A stretch of DNA of 64,000 nt from Io17-Chloro-G2 sp965226825 (GTDB lineage: Bacteria > Chloroflexota > Dehalococcoidia > Lucifugimonadales > UBA3495), in NCBI GenBank assembly GCA_965226825.1, contig CBDDED010000002.1, positions 372,001 to 436,000 of the forward strand, read 5' to 3'. The position numbers were made by a program, and so were the translations under genes. The first letter of the stretch is position 1. Every line of letters begins with the position of its first letter. This document shows, piece after piece, positions 43,061 through 52,125 of the stretch. The notes below the pieces were generated by a model, which was given only the letters and a program-made list of their open reading frames with translations, had not been told where the DNA came from and did no database searches.

Positions 43061-44485
43061 ATGGCAGAACAAGAAGTAGCACTGATGGCCCACCTGATGC
43101 GGCGCGCGGGCTTCGGAGCGAGCCGCGAGGAAATCGAGGCTAGAGCGGCCAAAGGGTATGGAGCAACGGTGGAAGAGTTGCTGAATCCCAATGACCAGCC
43201 CAACCTGGAAGAAGACCTGATTCTTCGGTACAACCCTTCCTATCACCAGTCCGCCGGAATCGAAAACCTGGTCTTGGAATGGGTCTACCGGATGGTCAAC
43301 AGCCCCCGGCAGCTCCAGGAAAAGATGGCGCTGTTCTGGCACATGATCCTCTGCGCCGGGCATAGCAAGATCGACAGCGGCCAGGAAATGGGCCGGATGA
43401 TCCAGATGTTCCGGGAATATGGAATGGGCAGCTTCCGCGAGCTTCTGATGAAACTGTCCACCTTCGCCGGAATGATGTACTACCTTGACAACACCGAAAG
43501 CCACAAGGTAGCCCTCAACGAAAACTACGGACGTGAACTGTTGGAGCTCTTCTCCCTGGGCGTGGGCATGGATGAGCAGTTCAACTACTCCGAAGACGAC
43601 GTGAAGACTTGCGCCAGGGCTTTCACCGGTTGGAGCGTGGAACCCACCTACCCGCCCTTCCCCTATGGCCGCAGCCCTTGGAATTTCCGGTTTGACCCCG
43701 CCGACCACGACGACGGCGAAAAGACTTTCCTGGGGGAGACCGGCAGGTTGAACGGCAATGACATCATCGACATCATCTGCAAGCAGCCGGCAACCGCCAG
43801 GTATCTCGCCCGCCACCTCTATAACTACTTCGTGGCCGACGAGCCCCAGATCCCGGCTTGGCGCCTGACCCCGCCCCGTGACCAGGAAGCGATCAGGGCC
43901 CTGGAAAAGGCCTACTTCGATTCCGACTACAACATAGGCGCAATGTTGAAGGTCCTGTTCACCTCCGACTTCTTCAAGTCTGATGACGTGCGCTACGCCA
44001 AGGTAAAGAGCCCTGCGGAAGTGGTCGCCGGCACTTTGCGGATGGTTGGCGAGCACCAGGAAGTCAAACCGGGGCTGTACGAGATTTCTCAGGAACCCAA
44101 GTACATGGGCATGGACCTGATGAATCCTCCGACGGTTGAAGGTTGGCACACCGGCCGGGAGTGGATCGACAGCGGAACCCTGGTGGAGCGGATTAACTTC
44201 GCCTCCGAATTCCTGGGCAACACTGCAACGCCCGGTGTCAAGGACATAGTCCATAGACTGGCGTCCCAGGGAGCCACCCTCACTCCCACAGAGTTTGTTG
44301 AGGGTTGTCTCGACCTGGTAGGCCCCTTGCTTGTCTCCGACGAGACCCGCGGCGAGTTGACCGCTCACGCCCAGAAGGCCGGGAACCTGACCCATGCATC
44401 GGCCGGCGAGCAGGCCGAGTTTAACCGGCGGACCGGTGAGATGCTCCAGATGATTGCCGCGACTGCTGAATTTCAGTTTGGTTAG
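43061..44485 (+). CDS. DUF1800 family protein
   Basis: A 474-residue protein of the DUF1800 family: LMRRAGFGASREEIEARAAKGY at the start, then ENYGRELLELFSLGVG, ARAFTGWSV and HARHLY-like NYFV segments, all family signatures. ATG 43061 is chosen because GGAGG lies five bases upstream; the ATG at 43049 is part of that site. No signal peptide is seen, although many members are exported. It is followed by a DUF1501 gene, a very common pairing in planctomycetes, proteobacteria and Chloroflexota. Function is unknown. Confidence 0.88.
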   Translation: MAEQEVALMAHLMRRAGFGASREEIEARAAKGYGATVEELLNPNDQPNLEEDLILRYNPSYHQSAGIENLVLEWVYRMVNSPRQLQEKMALFWHMILCAGHSKIDSGQEMGRMIQMFREYGMGSFRELLMKLSTFAGMMYYLDNTESHKVALNENYGRELLELFSLGVGMDEQFNYSEDDVKTCARAFTGWSVEPTYPPFPYGRSPWNFRFDPADHDDGEKTFLGETGRLNGNDIIDIICKQPATARYLARHLYNYFVADEPQIPAWRLTPPRDQEAIRALEKAYFDSDYNIGAMLKVLFTSDFFKSDDVRYAKVKSPAEVVAGTLRMVGEHQEVKPGLYEISQEPKYMGMDLMNPPTVEGWHTGREWIDSGTLVERINFASEFLGNTATPGVKDIVHRLASQGATLTPTEFVEGCLDLVGPLLVSDETRGELTAHAQKAGNLTHASAGEQAEFNRRTGEMLQMIAATAEFQFG

Positions 44486-44560
44486 ACCCTGAACCCCAAT
44501 CCAACGGGGACACAAGAACACCCGGAAAAACTCGCTAAAAAATTCGATGGAGGAGAACTA

Positions 44561-45697
44561 ATGGTTTCTACTAAGAAAGACCCGGTCTTGGCAGTTCTTT
44601 CGCTGTCGGGTGGAAACGACGGACTGAACACCGTGGTTCTGCGGAACAACGGCCTGTATCGCGACGCCCGCCCCACCCTGGGAATCCCGGAAGACCAGAT
44701 CATCCCCCTCAACGACGAACTGGGCTTGCATCCCACAATGGGCCCTCTGAAGAAGTTCTGGGACGAGGGTAAACTGGCCATTTTCCTGGGCATTGGCTAT
44801 GGCACCCCCAGCTACTCCCACTTCCGCTCCATGGATATTTGGCACACCTGCGAGCCGGACACCGTGGGTACCGAGGGCTGGCTGGGTCGAGTTATCAAGT
44901 CCGTGGACCCTCAGAATGAGAACGTGCTCACCGGCGTGAACTTTGGCCGCGGCCTTCCCCGGGCTTTGGCCCTGGACGGCGTACCGGTTGCCTCGGTGGG
45001 AGACCTGGAGACCTACGGTCTGTTGACCGGAATCGAAGGCGAAGACCTCCGCGGCGAAGCGCTGGACGTTTTCGGCAGGATGTACTCTCCCGCGGTCGGC
45101 CGCAGCGCGGTCATGGACTACATCCGCAGCACCGGTACGAACGCTCTGAAGGGCGCCGACATCCTGGCCACTGCCCCGGAGATGTATTCTTCCAGCGTCG
45201 AGTACTCCGACACCACCGTGGGCCAGTACATGAAGAACATCGCCCAGACCCACCTGGCCGGGTTCGGGACCCGTGTGCTGTATACCACCTCCCCGTACAA
45301 CAGCTTCGACACCCACGCCAACCAGGCTGCCCTTCACTCGGGGCTCTGGTCCAACGTCTCCAACACGGTCGAGACCTTCTTCGACGACCTGCGGGAGCAT
45401 GACGCTTCCGACAACGTAACCCTGTTCATGTTCACCGAGTTCGGACGCAGGGTCAGTGACAACGGCTCCGGCACCGACCACGGCGCCGCCGGGATCGCCT
45501 TCGCAGTGGGCGAAAACGTCAAAGGCGGAATCTACGGCGAGTACCCGTCCTTGGAGCCGGACAAGCGGGAAGCCGGCGGCAACCTCAAGGCGGGCATGGA
45601 CTTCCGGTCCGTCTACACTTCCATCGTTGAGGATTGGCTGCAGTTGGACCCCGTCGAAATCGTCGGCGGAAAGTTCGAATCGGTCAAATTCTTCTAA
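44561..45697 (+). CDS. DUF1501 family protein, without Tat leader
   Basis: A 378-residue DUF1501 protein, related to the alkaline-phosphatase/sulfatase-like fold: LAVLSLSGGNDGLNTVV, LHPTMGPLKKFWDEGKLAIFLGIGY, FDTHANQ, FTEFGRRV and GTDHGAAG. Most members begin with a Tat signal; this one starts directly with the first beta strand (MVSTKKDPVLAVLSL), so it is probably cytoplasmic or exported together with a partner. GGAGGA precedes the ATG. It lies 76 bp after the DUF1800 gene. Confidence 0.9.
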   Translation: MVSTKKDPVLAVLSLSGGNDGLNTVVLRNNGLYRDARPTLGIPEDQIIPLNDELGLHPTMGPLKKFWDEGKLAIFLGIGYGTPSYSHFRSMDIWHTCEPDTVGTEGWLGRVIKSVDPQNENVLTGVNFGRGLPRALALDGVPVASVGDLETYGLLTGIEGEDLRGEALDVFGRMYSPAVGRSAVMDYIRSTGTNALKGADILATAPEMYSSSVEYSDTTVGQYMKNIAQTHLAGFGTRVLYTTSPYNSFDTHANQAALHSGLWSNVSNTVETFFDDLREHDASDNVTLFMFTEFGRRVSDNGSGTDHGAAGIAFAVGENVKGGIYGEYPSLEPDKREAGGNLKAGMDFRSVYTSIVEDWLQLDPVEIVGGKFESVKFF

Positions 45698-45711
45698 GAC
45701 CCTGGAATCTA

Positions 45712-45745
45712 CGCCGGAAGAGATAGTTTCTACCTCTTCCGGCGG
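45712..45745 (+). terminator. Hairpin after the DUF1501 gene
   Basis: GCCGGAAGAG and CTCTTCCGGC form a ten-pair stem around a ten- to twelve-base loop just after the stop codon. No T-run follows, so it may be an RNA-processing or Rho-associated structure rather than an intrinsic terminator. Confidence 0.4.
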
Positions 45746-45871
45746 TTGCCCCCATCCGGGGCCCAACGTCATGACGGAGGGTCCCCCAGTGCACGAATCG
45801 AGAAGACTGCTCCCTGGAAATCACCAGGTTGGGAGCTGTCTCTTTCAGCATAACGTCGCGAGGAAAGAAGC

Positions 45872-46876
45872 ATGAGCACCCATTTCTTTGGAGTTACAAA
45901 TAGGACCTTCTCCTACTCCCACTCTCTGGGCCGGGCGGAGTTCTCTGGAAACGGAATTCGGAACGCCGTAGACCTGGCCTTGAGCGACGACGAATTGGTT
46001 TACGCCCTGAACCGCTCCTATGAAAACCGTCCGGACGGCATCCACGTGACCGTCTTCACAATGGATGAAGACTATGTCACCGAGTTCGGTTCTCATGGCG
46101 AGGGCGACGGCCAGTTTGTTTGGCCCACCGCTCTGGCTATCGACAGCAAGGGTAACGTCTACGTCGCCGACGAATGGCTCAATCGGATCTCCGTCTTCAA
46201 CCGGGACGGCGACTACCTCAGCAAGTGGGGAACCGCCGGGTCCGGGGATGGCGAACTTGACCGGCCGGCAGGGCTGGCGGTCGACTCCGATGACAACATC
46301 CTGGTCACGGACAGCCGTAACCATCGTGTGCAGAAATTCACCTTGGACGGCAAATTCATCAGCAAGTTCGGCAGCTTCGGCGACGGCCCTGGGCAGATGA
46401 ACATGCCTTGGGGCATTTGCCTTGGCCCCGACGGCTCCGTCTTCGTGTCCGATTGGCGCAACGACCGTATCCAACAATTCAGCGCCGATGGCCAATGGCA
46501 GGCCAGCTTCGGACATTCTGGAAGCAACGTGGGACAGTTCAATCGCCCCACCAGCGTCAGCGTTGACAAAGATGGCGAAATCTACGTTGCCGACTGGCTG
46601 AACAACCGGGTACAGGTCCTTAGCCCGGACGGCCGGTTCATCACGGAGTTGCGCGGCGACCACAAAATCTCCAGGTTGGGCCGGGAAAAGCTCCTCTCCA
46701 ACCCGGACATGATTCGCCAGCGCTCATTGGCCTACGCCAACGACCCGGACTACGATCGGAACCTGACCCATCCCTGCGCCGTTAAAACAGACGCACAGGG
46801 CCGAGTAGCCATCCTGGACCACACTCGCAACCGAATCCAGGTATACCGAAAGGACTCGGAGCCGGTACTGGCCTAA
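45872..46876 (+). CDS. NHL-repeat beta-propeller protein
   Basis: A 334-residue protein with five to six NHL blades, each with the form 'FGSHGEGDGQFVWPTALAID' then 'NVYVADEWLNRISVF': visible at GEGDGQFVWP, GSGDGELDRP, GDGPGQMNMP and GSNVGQFNRP. No signal peptide. Such propellers bind proteins or ligands or act as lyases. The gene follows the DUF1800-DUF1501 pair by 174 bp, with GGAAAGAAGC before its ATG, and ends before a terminator; the three may form one functional unit. Confidence 0.9.
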   Translation: MSTHFFGVTNRTFSYSHSLGRAEFSGNGIRNAVDLALSDDELVYALNRSYENRPDGIHVTVFTMDEDYVTEFGSHGEGDGQFVWPTALAIDSKGNVYVADEWLNRISVFNRDGDYLSKWGTAGSGDGELDRPAGLAVDSDDNILVTDSRNHRVQKFTLDGKFISKFGSFGDGPGQMNMPWGICLGPDGSVFVSDWRNDRIQQFSADGQWQASFGHSGSNVGQFNRPTSVSVDKDGEIYVADWLNNRVQVLSPDGRFITELRGDHKISRLGREKLLSNPDMIRQRSLAYANDPDYDRNLTHPCAVKTDAQGRVAILDHTRNRIQVYRKDSEPVLA

Positions 46877-46902
46877 CCCTACCGCCGCACCAGAACCCAA
46901 AT

Positions 46903-46951
46903 CCGCCGGGGACTAGCCCAACAAAGGGCAAACCCCCGGCGGTATTTTTTT
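46903..46951 (+). terminator. Intrinsic terminator after the NHL gene
   Basis: CCGCCGGGG (46903-46911) pairs with CCCCGGCGG (46934-46942), followed by TATTTTTTT. The loop contains a smaller GCCC/GGGC pair. Confidence 0.85.
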
Positions 46952-46987
46952 GCACCGCAACCCGACGAAGCCGCTGTCGGCCGGCGC

Positions 46988-47329
46988 CTAAGGCCCCTCT
47001 GGCATCCCCGTATCAATCCAGGTGACGATTTCGTCAACCTCTTCTCGGGACACGAACGGGCCGCGGAGGGGCATCCGCCCGTGATTGGCAATGGCGCGAG
47101 CCAGAGAGCGGACCAGCGCCGTTTCCCGGCCTGGTGTTCCCGGCTCTATAGACCGGAACCCTGAAAGAACGCTGTTCTTTAGCTCCTGGGAGGTGTCCCA
47201 GTAGTAGTCGTGGATTCCGGGTAACGGGTCCCGGCCCCAGCGTTCCACCCAGCGCTCCATTATTCCATCAAGTATCTCTTTCACCCGCGGCCAGTAAACC
47301 GGGTCCCCTTCGGCCGGATTTTGCGCCAT
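46988..47329 (-). CDS. Hypothetical protein with cytochrome-like tail lacking haem site
   Basis: A 113-residue protein. The last 30 residues (PLRGPFVSREEVDEIVTWIDTGMPEGP) resemble the C-terminal end of cytochrome-c-like and planctomycete-type domains ('WI.aGmP'), but no CxxCH is present, so it does not bind haem covalently. The first 50 residues are helical and Trp-rich. No signal peptide. Start ATG at 47329; function unknown. Confidence 0.6.
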   Translation of the reverse strand: MAQNPAEGDPVYWPRVKEILDGIMERWVERWGRDPLPGIHDYYWDTSQELKNSVLSGFRSIEPGTPGRETALVRSLARAIANHGRMPLRGPFVSREEVDEIVTWIDTGMPEGP

Positions 47330-47423
47330 TAAAGTCTCTCCTGGTGGTTATAAGTCAGCCCGCCGGAGCGTTGGCGGTGTTATGTTAGAGCAGTGCCCTA
47401 TCTCTGGAGACCTTCGATCAAAT

Positions 47424-47915
47424 CTACAGGGGATGCTCTGACACAGATTCCTTTTGAAGCAACTCCAATGCGTGGGGGAGCACCGGCAGCACCACGTCCA
47501 GGCATTCCTTGACGCCCTTGGTGCTGCCCGGAAGCGTTATTATCAAGGTGTAGCCTCGGATTCCGGCCACTGAACGGCTGAGCATTGCCATTGGCGTGAA
47601 CTTCAGGGTTTGGGCCCGCATGGACTCGGCCAACCCCGGCACTTCCTTGTCCAGCACGGCCAGGCAGGCTTCGGGGGTCACGTCGTAGCGACCCATCCCG
47701 GTGCCGCCGGTGGTAAGGATCAGGTCCACCTCTCCCGAGTCGGACCACTCGGCCAGCCTGCTTTCGATTGTAGCCTTATCGTCCGCCACAACTTCGTACT
47801 TGACCGCCTCGTAATCCGGCGGCGGCAGCGCTTCCTGGATTGCCCGGCCGCTGGTGTCTTCTCTCCGGCCCTGGGACCCCGTCGTACTGACGGTCAAAAC
47901 AGCCAATCTAAACAT
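47424..47915 (-). CDS. mogA: MogA/MoaB molybdopterin adenylyltransferase-like protein
   Basis: A 163-residue protein of the MoaB/MogA family: FRLAVLTVSTTGSQGRREDTSG, LILTTGGTGMGRYDVTPEA and LIITLPGSTKGVKECLD. It adenylates molybdopterin before metal insertion. The GGTG and PGS motifs for MPT binding are intact. No other moco genes are in the window. Confidence 0.9.
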   Translation of the reverse strand: MFRLAVLTVSTTGSQGRREDTSGRAIQEALPPPDYEAVKYEVVADDKATIESRLAEWSDSGEVDLILTTGGTGMGRYDVTPEACLAVLDKEVPGLAESMRAQTLKFTPMAMLSRSVAGIRGYTLIITLPGSTKGVKECLDVVLPVLPHALELLQKESVSEHPL

Positions 47916-48192
47916 GTCTGCCTCCGCGAATCATAATATCATAGGACCGGCCAAGGCCGGACGCTTGAGGGTGTTTACGGTATCGTGCCGGCGGTTGGGC
48001 ATGCGACAGCGTTGCCCCGCCCGGGGCTGCGTTGACAATGCAGTACCCTGCGCTTATATTCACAGGGCGTCGCCGGGCGCCCGGTTTTTGCTCGGGTTAG
48101 ACCCGTAATCTCCACCGTTAAACAGTCCCAGGGAAGCCCGGTTGAACAACTTTTGACCCCCGGCCCGCATCTTTCATGAGGCAGATCGGCTG

Positions 48193-48528
48193 TTGACCAC
48201 CCCGGCAAACTGCGTTTTTTGTGAAATCATCCAGGGTCGCTCTCCGGCCAAGATCCGCTACCTGGACGAAGACCTGATCGTCATCGTCAACAAGCTGACG
48301 TGGGTCCCACTGATGCTCCTGGTAATGCCAAAGGCGCACCTGAGCCAGCTGGAAATGTGGAGCAGCGGCTTGATGCAGAAGATGGGGAGCGTCGCCTCGG
48401 AAATGGGATGCATGTATTCGGTCAACGGCTTTCGGATTCTTTCTAATTTCGGACCCGACGGCATGCAGAGCCAGAGCCACGGACACCTCCACGTTATCGG
48501 CGGCACCCACCTGGGACCTTACGCATAA
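48193..48528 (+). CDS. HIT-family hydrolase
   Basis: A 111-residue HIT protein: CVFCEIIQGRSPAKIRYLDED and the triad motif SHGHLHVIGG (H-x-H-x-H). HIT proteins hydrolyse nucleoside phosphoramidates or dinucleotides. TTG start at 48193 fits the typical N-terminus; no ATG fits better. Same strand as the following enoyl-CoA hydratase, 69 bp apart. Confidence 0.85.
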   Translation: MTTPANCVFCEIIQGRSPAKIRYLDEDLIVIVNKLTWVPLMLLVMPKAHLSQLEMWSSGLMQKMGSVASEMGCMYSVNGFRILSNFGPDGMQSQSHGHLHVIGGTHLGPYA

Positions 48529-48597
48529 GAGTCCTCATCTGCCGGTTATCAAGGTCCTCACCCGCCGCCGTCGACAGACGCAAAGGAGATAAGGATT

Positions 48598-49374
48598 TTG
48601 GCCGAAACGGTCCTTTACGACAAGCAAGACCACATCGTAACAATTACCCTGAACCGGCCGGATGCCCTTAACTCTATCAACCGGCAGTTGCGGCAGGAGT
48701 TCGGCGAGGCCATACAACGTTTCGACGGGGAGCAGGACTCCTACGTGGCAATTGTCACCGGAGCCGGGCGTGCCTTTTGCGCCGGCCGGGACCTCAAGGA
48801 GCGGGCCGCCGACAACGCTGAAGGGATCCAGGCCAAGGCGTCGGCCAGCATGTCGGAAGACCGCCCATTCATGTGGCCCAATACCTGGAAGCCAACCATC
48901 GCCGCAATCAACGGTTTCGCCCTGGCCGGAGGTTGGTCCATCGCCCAGATGTGTGATCTGAGAGTCGCATCGGAAGATGCCCAACTGGGAATCACTGAAA
49001 CCAAGTGGAGCTTGCTGCCGCCCTTCGGCACGACGCTTCCCAAGTCAATGCCTTTGTCGGCAGTGCTCGAACTGGTCCTTACCGCGCAGCCGGTGACGGC
49101 GCAGAGGGCCTACGATATGGGCTTTCTCAACCGGGTAGTGGCCGCCGACCAGGTCATGCCTGAAGCCAGGAAACTGGCCGAGCAAATCGCCGAAAACGCC
49201 CCACTGGCGGTGCAAACCTTCAAAGAACTGGCTTACAGAGGCCAGAACATGACCAACGAGGACATTTGCCGGATGACCTACCTGGCCTACGAACGGCTGC
49301 TGGCCACCGAGGACTCCAAAGAGGGTCCCAAGGCCTTTGCCGAAAAACGAAAACCCCAGTGGAAAGGCCGGTAA
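48598..49374 (+). CDS. Enoyl-CoA hydratase/isomerase family protein
   Basis: A 258-residue crotonase-fold enzyme: ITLNRPDALNSINRQL, VTGAGRAFCAGRDLKE (oxyanion-hole region) and AAINGFALAGGWSIAQMCDLRVA. The second catalytic Glu position reads LGITETKWSLLPPFG. TTG start at 48598 with AGGAGATAAGG upstream. It may take part in beta-oxidation or in degradation of an aromatic or branched acid; the acyl-CoA dehydrogenase 1.5 kb away could be a pathway partner. Confidence 0.88.
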   Translation: MAETVLYDKQDHIVTITLNRPDALNSINRQLRQEFGEAIQRFDGEQDSYVAIVTGAGRAFCAGRDLKERAADNAEGIQAKASASMSEDRPFMWPNTWKPTIAAINGFALAGGWSIAQMCDLRVASEDAQLGITETKWSLLPPFGTTLPKSMPLSAVLELVLTAQPVTAQRAYDMGFLNRVVAADQVMPEARKLAEQIAENAPLAVQTFKELAYRGQNMTNEDICRMTYLAYERLLATEDSKEGPKAFAEKRKPQWKGR

Positions 49375-49443
49375 CTGCCTGAAACGGGGAGCGGGTCTAA
49401 GGTCGGAGGCAACGCAGGAACGAATACGCAGGAGGTTAACCCA

Positions 49444-50163
49444 ATGGAACCACTGATCAAGAATTTCAGGAATTCGTTCACGCCCGGTGGGCCTGCCGTC
49501 CGGTTGGTCGGGCCCGAAGACAACCCGCCCACCTGCACCATGAGCTACTCGGAGATCGACCCGGACGCTACCAGCGCTCACCACATCCATCCCTGGGAGC
49601 ATTCGATCTATATTCTGGCCGGCTCGGGGACCCTGGTGTGCGATGGCGACAACTACCCGATCAAGGAAGGCGACGCAATCTTCGTGCCCGGGGAGGTGGA
49701 CCATTACACCCTGAACGACGGCGGTCAAGGGGCTATCCGCAGACTGGAGATTAATCCCCTATCGGCCCAGGCCGGCGGAGCCAGGACCACCGGAGAGAAG
49801 GGAACGGGCCAGGCGCCCATGATCCGAAATTTTCGTGACCTGGGCCAGGGCGCGGGCGTACGCCTTATCGGCAAGGGGGACGGAGCGCCTAACCTGGTCC
49901 TGCTGTACAACGGGGCCATGGCGCCCGGTTCGGTCAGTCACTCCGATTCCGGGGGACACATTCACCAGTGGGAGCACGTTTCCTATATTCTGGAAGGCCA
50001 GGGCGCGCTGAGTTGCGACGGGAAAGAATATACGGTTTCCGAGGGCGACGCAGTCATGGTGCCCCCCGACTTGCACCACCAGTGGCTGAACCCCAGCGAT
50101 GCCCCCATGGTCCGCATAACCTTCAACCCCCTGTACTCTGACGAAGTGGAAGGCGGCGGGTAA
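49444..50163 (+). CDS. Double-cupin (bicupin) protein
   Basis: A 239-residue protein with two cupin domains. Each has the metal-binding histidine cluster: HHIHPWEHSIYILAGSG with VDHYTLND, and GGHIHQWEHVSYILEGQG with LHHQWLNP. The two halves are an internal duplication. Bicupins are often dioxygenases, isomerases or decarboxylases on small acids; the substrate is unknown. AGGAGG six bases before the ATG. It follows the enoyl-CoA hydratase by 69 bp. Confidence 0.88.
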   Translation: MEPLIKNFRNSFTPGGPAVRLVGPEDNPPTCTMSYSEIDPDATSAHHIHPWEHSIYILAGSGTLVCDGDNYPIKEGDAIFVPGEVDHYTLNDGGQGAIRRLEINPLSAQAGGARTTGEKGTGQAPMIRNFRDLGQGAGVRLIGKGDGAPNLVLLYNGAMAPGSVSHSDSGGHIHQWEHVSYILEGQGALSCDGKEYTVSEGDAVMVPPDLHHQWLNPSDAPMVRITFNPLYSDEVEGGG

Positions 50164-50269
50164 ACTTGCTGCTTCCAGACCACTGAGGGTCCCTACGCGG
50201 GATACACATCCGGGAGGGCCGGCGCGATATAGCCAACACCGGCCTTCCCTCCTCCGGCGGCCCTTCTGC

Positions 50270-50536
50270 TGTTGTTGACGCTGAAGCAGTCCGAGACGCT
50301 GCGCATCATCCTCGGCCCATTGGGCATCTAATAGCACCCGGTGCAATGTCCCCGGGGGCAATGTTGCACTGGCACGGTGATAACTGAGAACGACTCGGCG
50401 ACCGTCAGCGTGCCGCTATACTCTACGACCACCCCTACTGCGTCTAGATAAAGAAACCGGCCCGTTCCAACGCAACAATCCATTAGCGAATCGAGACGTT
50501 CCGGAGCCGAGAGACCAGACCGGATGGGACGGTCAT
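50270..50536 (-). pseudogene. hicA remnant with several stops and a frameshift
   Basis: The frame starts at ATG 50534-50536, overlapping the hicB-like stop (ATGA), and reads MTVPSGLVSRLRNVSIR, stop, WIVALERAGFFI, stop. This matches the HicA N-terminus '...V..ALERAGF...'. After a frame change it resumes LSYHRASATLPPGTLHRVLL with a tail AEDDAQRLGL, again like HicA ('YH....L.pGTL..IL..A'). The catalytic 'GSH' segment is lost. It is a decayed toxin gene beside an intact antitoxin gene. The right limit is approximate. Confidence 0.65.
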
Positions 50537-50760
50537 AGATGAATATCCACTTCCATACCGCCACCGGATTCAACCTCGGCCGGAATGGATTCACCGCATT
50601 CGATCATGCCTTCCAGGACCAACACAGCGGCTTCGTGCAAGCACTGCAAGGCATCATCTTTCGTGTATCCCCAAGTAGCGCAACCAGGTAAAGACTCAAT
50701 CCAAGCGCTCCACCACCCATCATGTTCCTCTTGCAAGGAAACTTTAACGGTGTAGGTCAT
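50533..50760 (-). CDS. HicB-like antitoxin, orphaned
   Basis: A 75-residue HicB-like protein: MTYTVKVSLQEEHDGWWSAWIESLPGCATWGYTKDDALQCLHEAAVL with the 'G.w....LPGC...G.t...A' signature. It keeps an intact frame although the hicA next to it is broken. It could still repress its own promoter or neutralise other HicA toxins, or be on its way to loss. Confidence 0.8.
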   Translation of the reverse strand: MTYTVKVSLQEEHDGWWSAWIESLPGCATWGYTKDDALQCLHEAAVLVLEGMIECGESIPAEVESGGGMEVDIHL

Positions 50761-50886
50761 TCGGCAATCCCCTGAATAACTTCTACATACCAGGCTGTGC
50801 GATGAATCGGCGCCACTCCTGCGCTTGCTTTACCAGCTAATGGGAGGTCGTCTAAAAATAACACAGAGGACCTAGACCGAAGGCCC

Positions 50887-52068
50887 TTAGACCTGGTATT
50901 CCGGGCGGGCCAGGAGTTGCTTGGCGATCAGCAGGCGCATGATTTCGTTAGTGCCTTCTCCTATGATCATGAGCGGCGCGTCCCGGTAGTAGCGCTCCAC
51001 CGGCGAGTCTTTGATGTAGCCATAGCCGCCGTGGATTCGCACCGCTTCCATGGCGACTTCTCCGCAAATTTCGCTGGCGAAGAGTTTGGCCATCCCGGAT
51101 TCCAGGTCTACCCGGTCGCCGCGGTCTTTCTTAGCCGCCGCGTCGTATGTCAAGAGGCGGGCGGCCTGCACCTTGGTGGCCATGTCGGCCAACTTGAGCT
51201 GAATGGCCTGGTGTTGGGATATGGGGACGCCGAAGGTCTCGCGCTGCTGGGAGTAGCGGATGGCGGCCTCGAAAGCGGCTTGGGCCACGCCGACTGCCCG
51301 GGCGGCCACGTTAATCCTCCCTGTCTCAAGCCCGCTCATCACCTGACCGAACCCCCGTCCTTCCTGTTCCCCTACGAGGTTTTCCGCCGGGATCCGGCAG
51401 TCCTCGAACACCAACTCGCAGGTGTCCAAGCCCCGGTAGCCCATTTTGTCCAGGTCGCGGCCTACTTTAACTCCGGGGTTTTCGAAACCGGGGTCTCCTT
51501 TTTCCACCACGAAGCAGCTGATGCCGCGGTGATTGGGCTGGGCGGTCCGATCGGTGCGGGCCAGCAGGCAGAAGGAGTCGCCATACCGAGCATTGGTGAT
51601 GAACATTTTGGCGCCGTTGATTACGTACTCCTCGCCGTCCTTGGTCGCCGACGTCGCCAGGTTAGCCACGTCGCTGCCGCCGCCGGGTTCGGTAAGGGCG
51701 AGCCCTCCCCTCTTGCGGCCGGAAGCCAAGTCGGGAAGAAACCGCGCCTTCTGCTCCTCGGTGCCGTAGTGGACCAGCACGTAGGTGAGGATGTGGTGAG
51801 TCCCGATGGCTCCGCTAAGGCTCATGAAACCCTTGCTAAGTTCCTCGAAGATGGTGGCGAAGGTGGTGTAGTCCAGCCCCAGCCCTCCGTACTCTTCGGG
51901 GACCGTTATGCCGAACAGGCCCATCTCCTTCATCTGGTCGATCAAATCGTGAGGGACCCGGTCTTCCCGGTCCAATTCCTGGGCGACCGGGGCCACGTCC
52001 CGGCGGACAAACTCCCGGACTAGGTTTACGATCTGGGTCCTGGCCTCTTCAGGCGTTGCGGTGGTCAA
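50887..52068 (-). CDS. Acyl-CoA dehydrogenase
   Basis: A 393-residue flavoprotein. Family segments: LALTEPGGGSDVANLATSA, CFVVEKGDPGFE, MGYRGLDTCELVFEDCRIPAENLVG, and MAKLFASEICGEVAMEAVRIHGGYGYIKDSPVERYYRD, with the FAD-contact 'GGYGY'. The catalytic base would lie in the segment after the last (IIGEGTNEIMRLLIAKQLL, with the Glu). It oxidises an acyl-CoA and passes electrons to ETF. Short-chain or branched-chain specificity is likely by size but not proven. The gamma-glutamyltransferase lies upstream on the same strand, 57 bp away. Confidence 0.93.
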   Translation of the reverse strand: MTTATPEEARTQIVNLVREFVRRDVAPVAQELDREDRVPHDLIDQMKEMGLFGITVPEEYGGLGLDYTTFATIFEELSKGFMSLSGAIGTHHILTYVLVHYGTEEQKARFLPDLASGRKRGGLALTEPGGGSDVANLATSATKDGEEYVINGAKMFITNARYGDSFCLLARTDRTAQPNHRGISCFVVEKGDPGFENPGVKVGRDLDKMGYRGLDTCELVFEDCRIPAENLVGEQEGRGFGQVMSGLETGRINVAARAVGVAQAAFEAAIRYSQQRETFGVPISQHQAIQLKLADMATKVQAARLLTYDAAAKKDRGDRVDLESGMAKLFASEICGEVAMEAVRIHGGYGYIKDSPVERYYRDAPLMIIGEGTNEIMRLLIAKQLLARPEYQV

Positions 52069-52125
52069 TTTTCGCTCCTATTGGGTCAACGGTTTGAGGT
52101 TGGATGTCAGCCGACGGGTTGGGGG

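Noticed and set aside
43013..44521. 502-residue minus-strand frame, longer than the gene opposite
   Set aside because: Antisense of the DUF1800 gene; GC-rich third positions keep the opposite frame open. No family signature.
44558..45772. 404-residue minus-strand frame
   Set aside because: Antisense shadow of the DUF1501 gene, no recognisable motif.
50917..52023. 368-residue plus-strand frame
   Set aside because: Antisense shadow of the acyl-CoA dehydrogenase, whose motifs are unambiguous.
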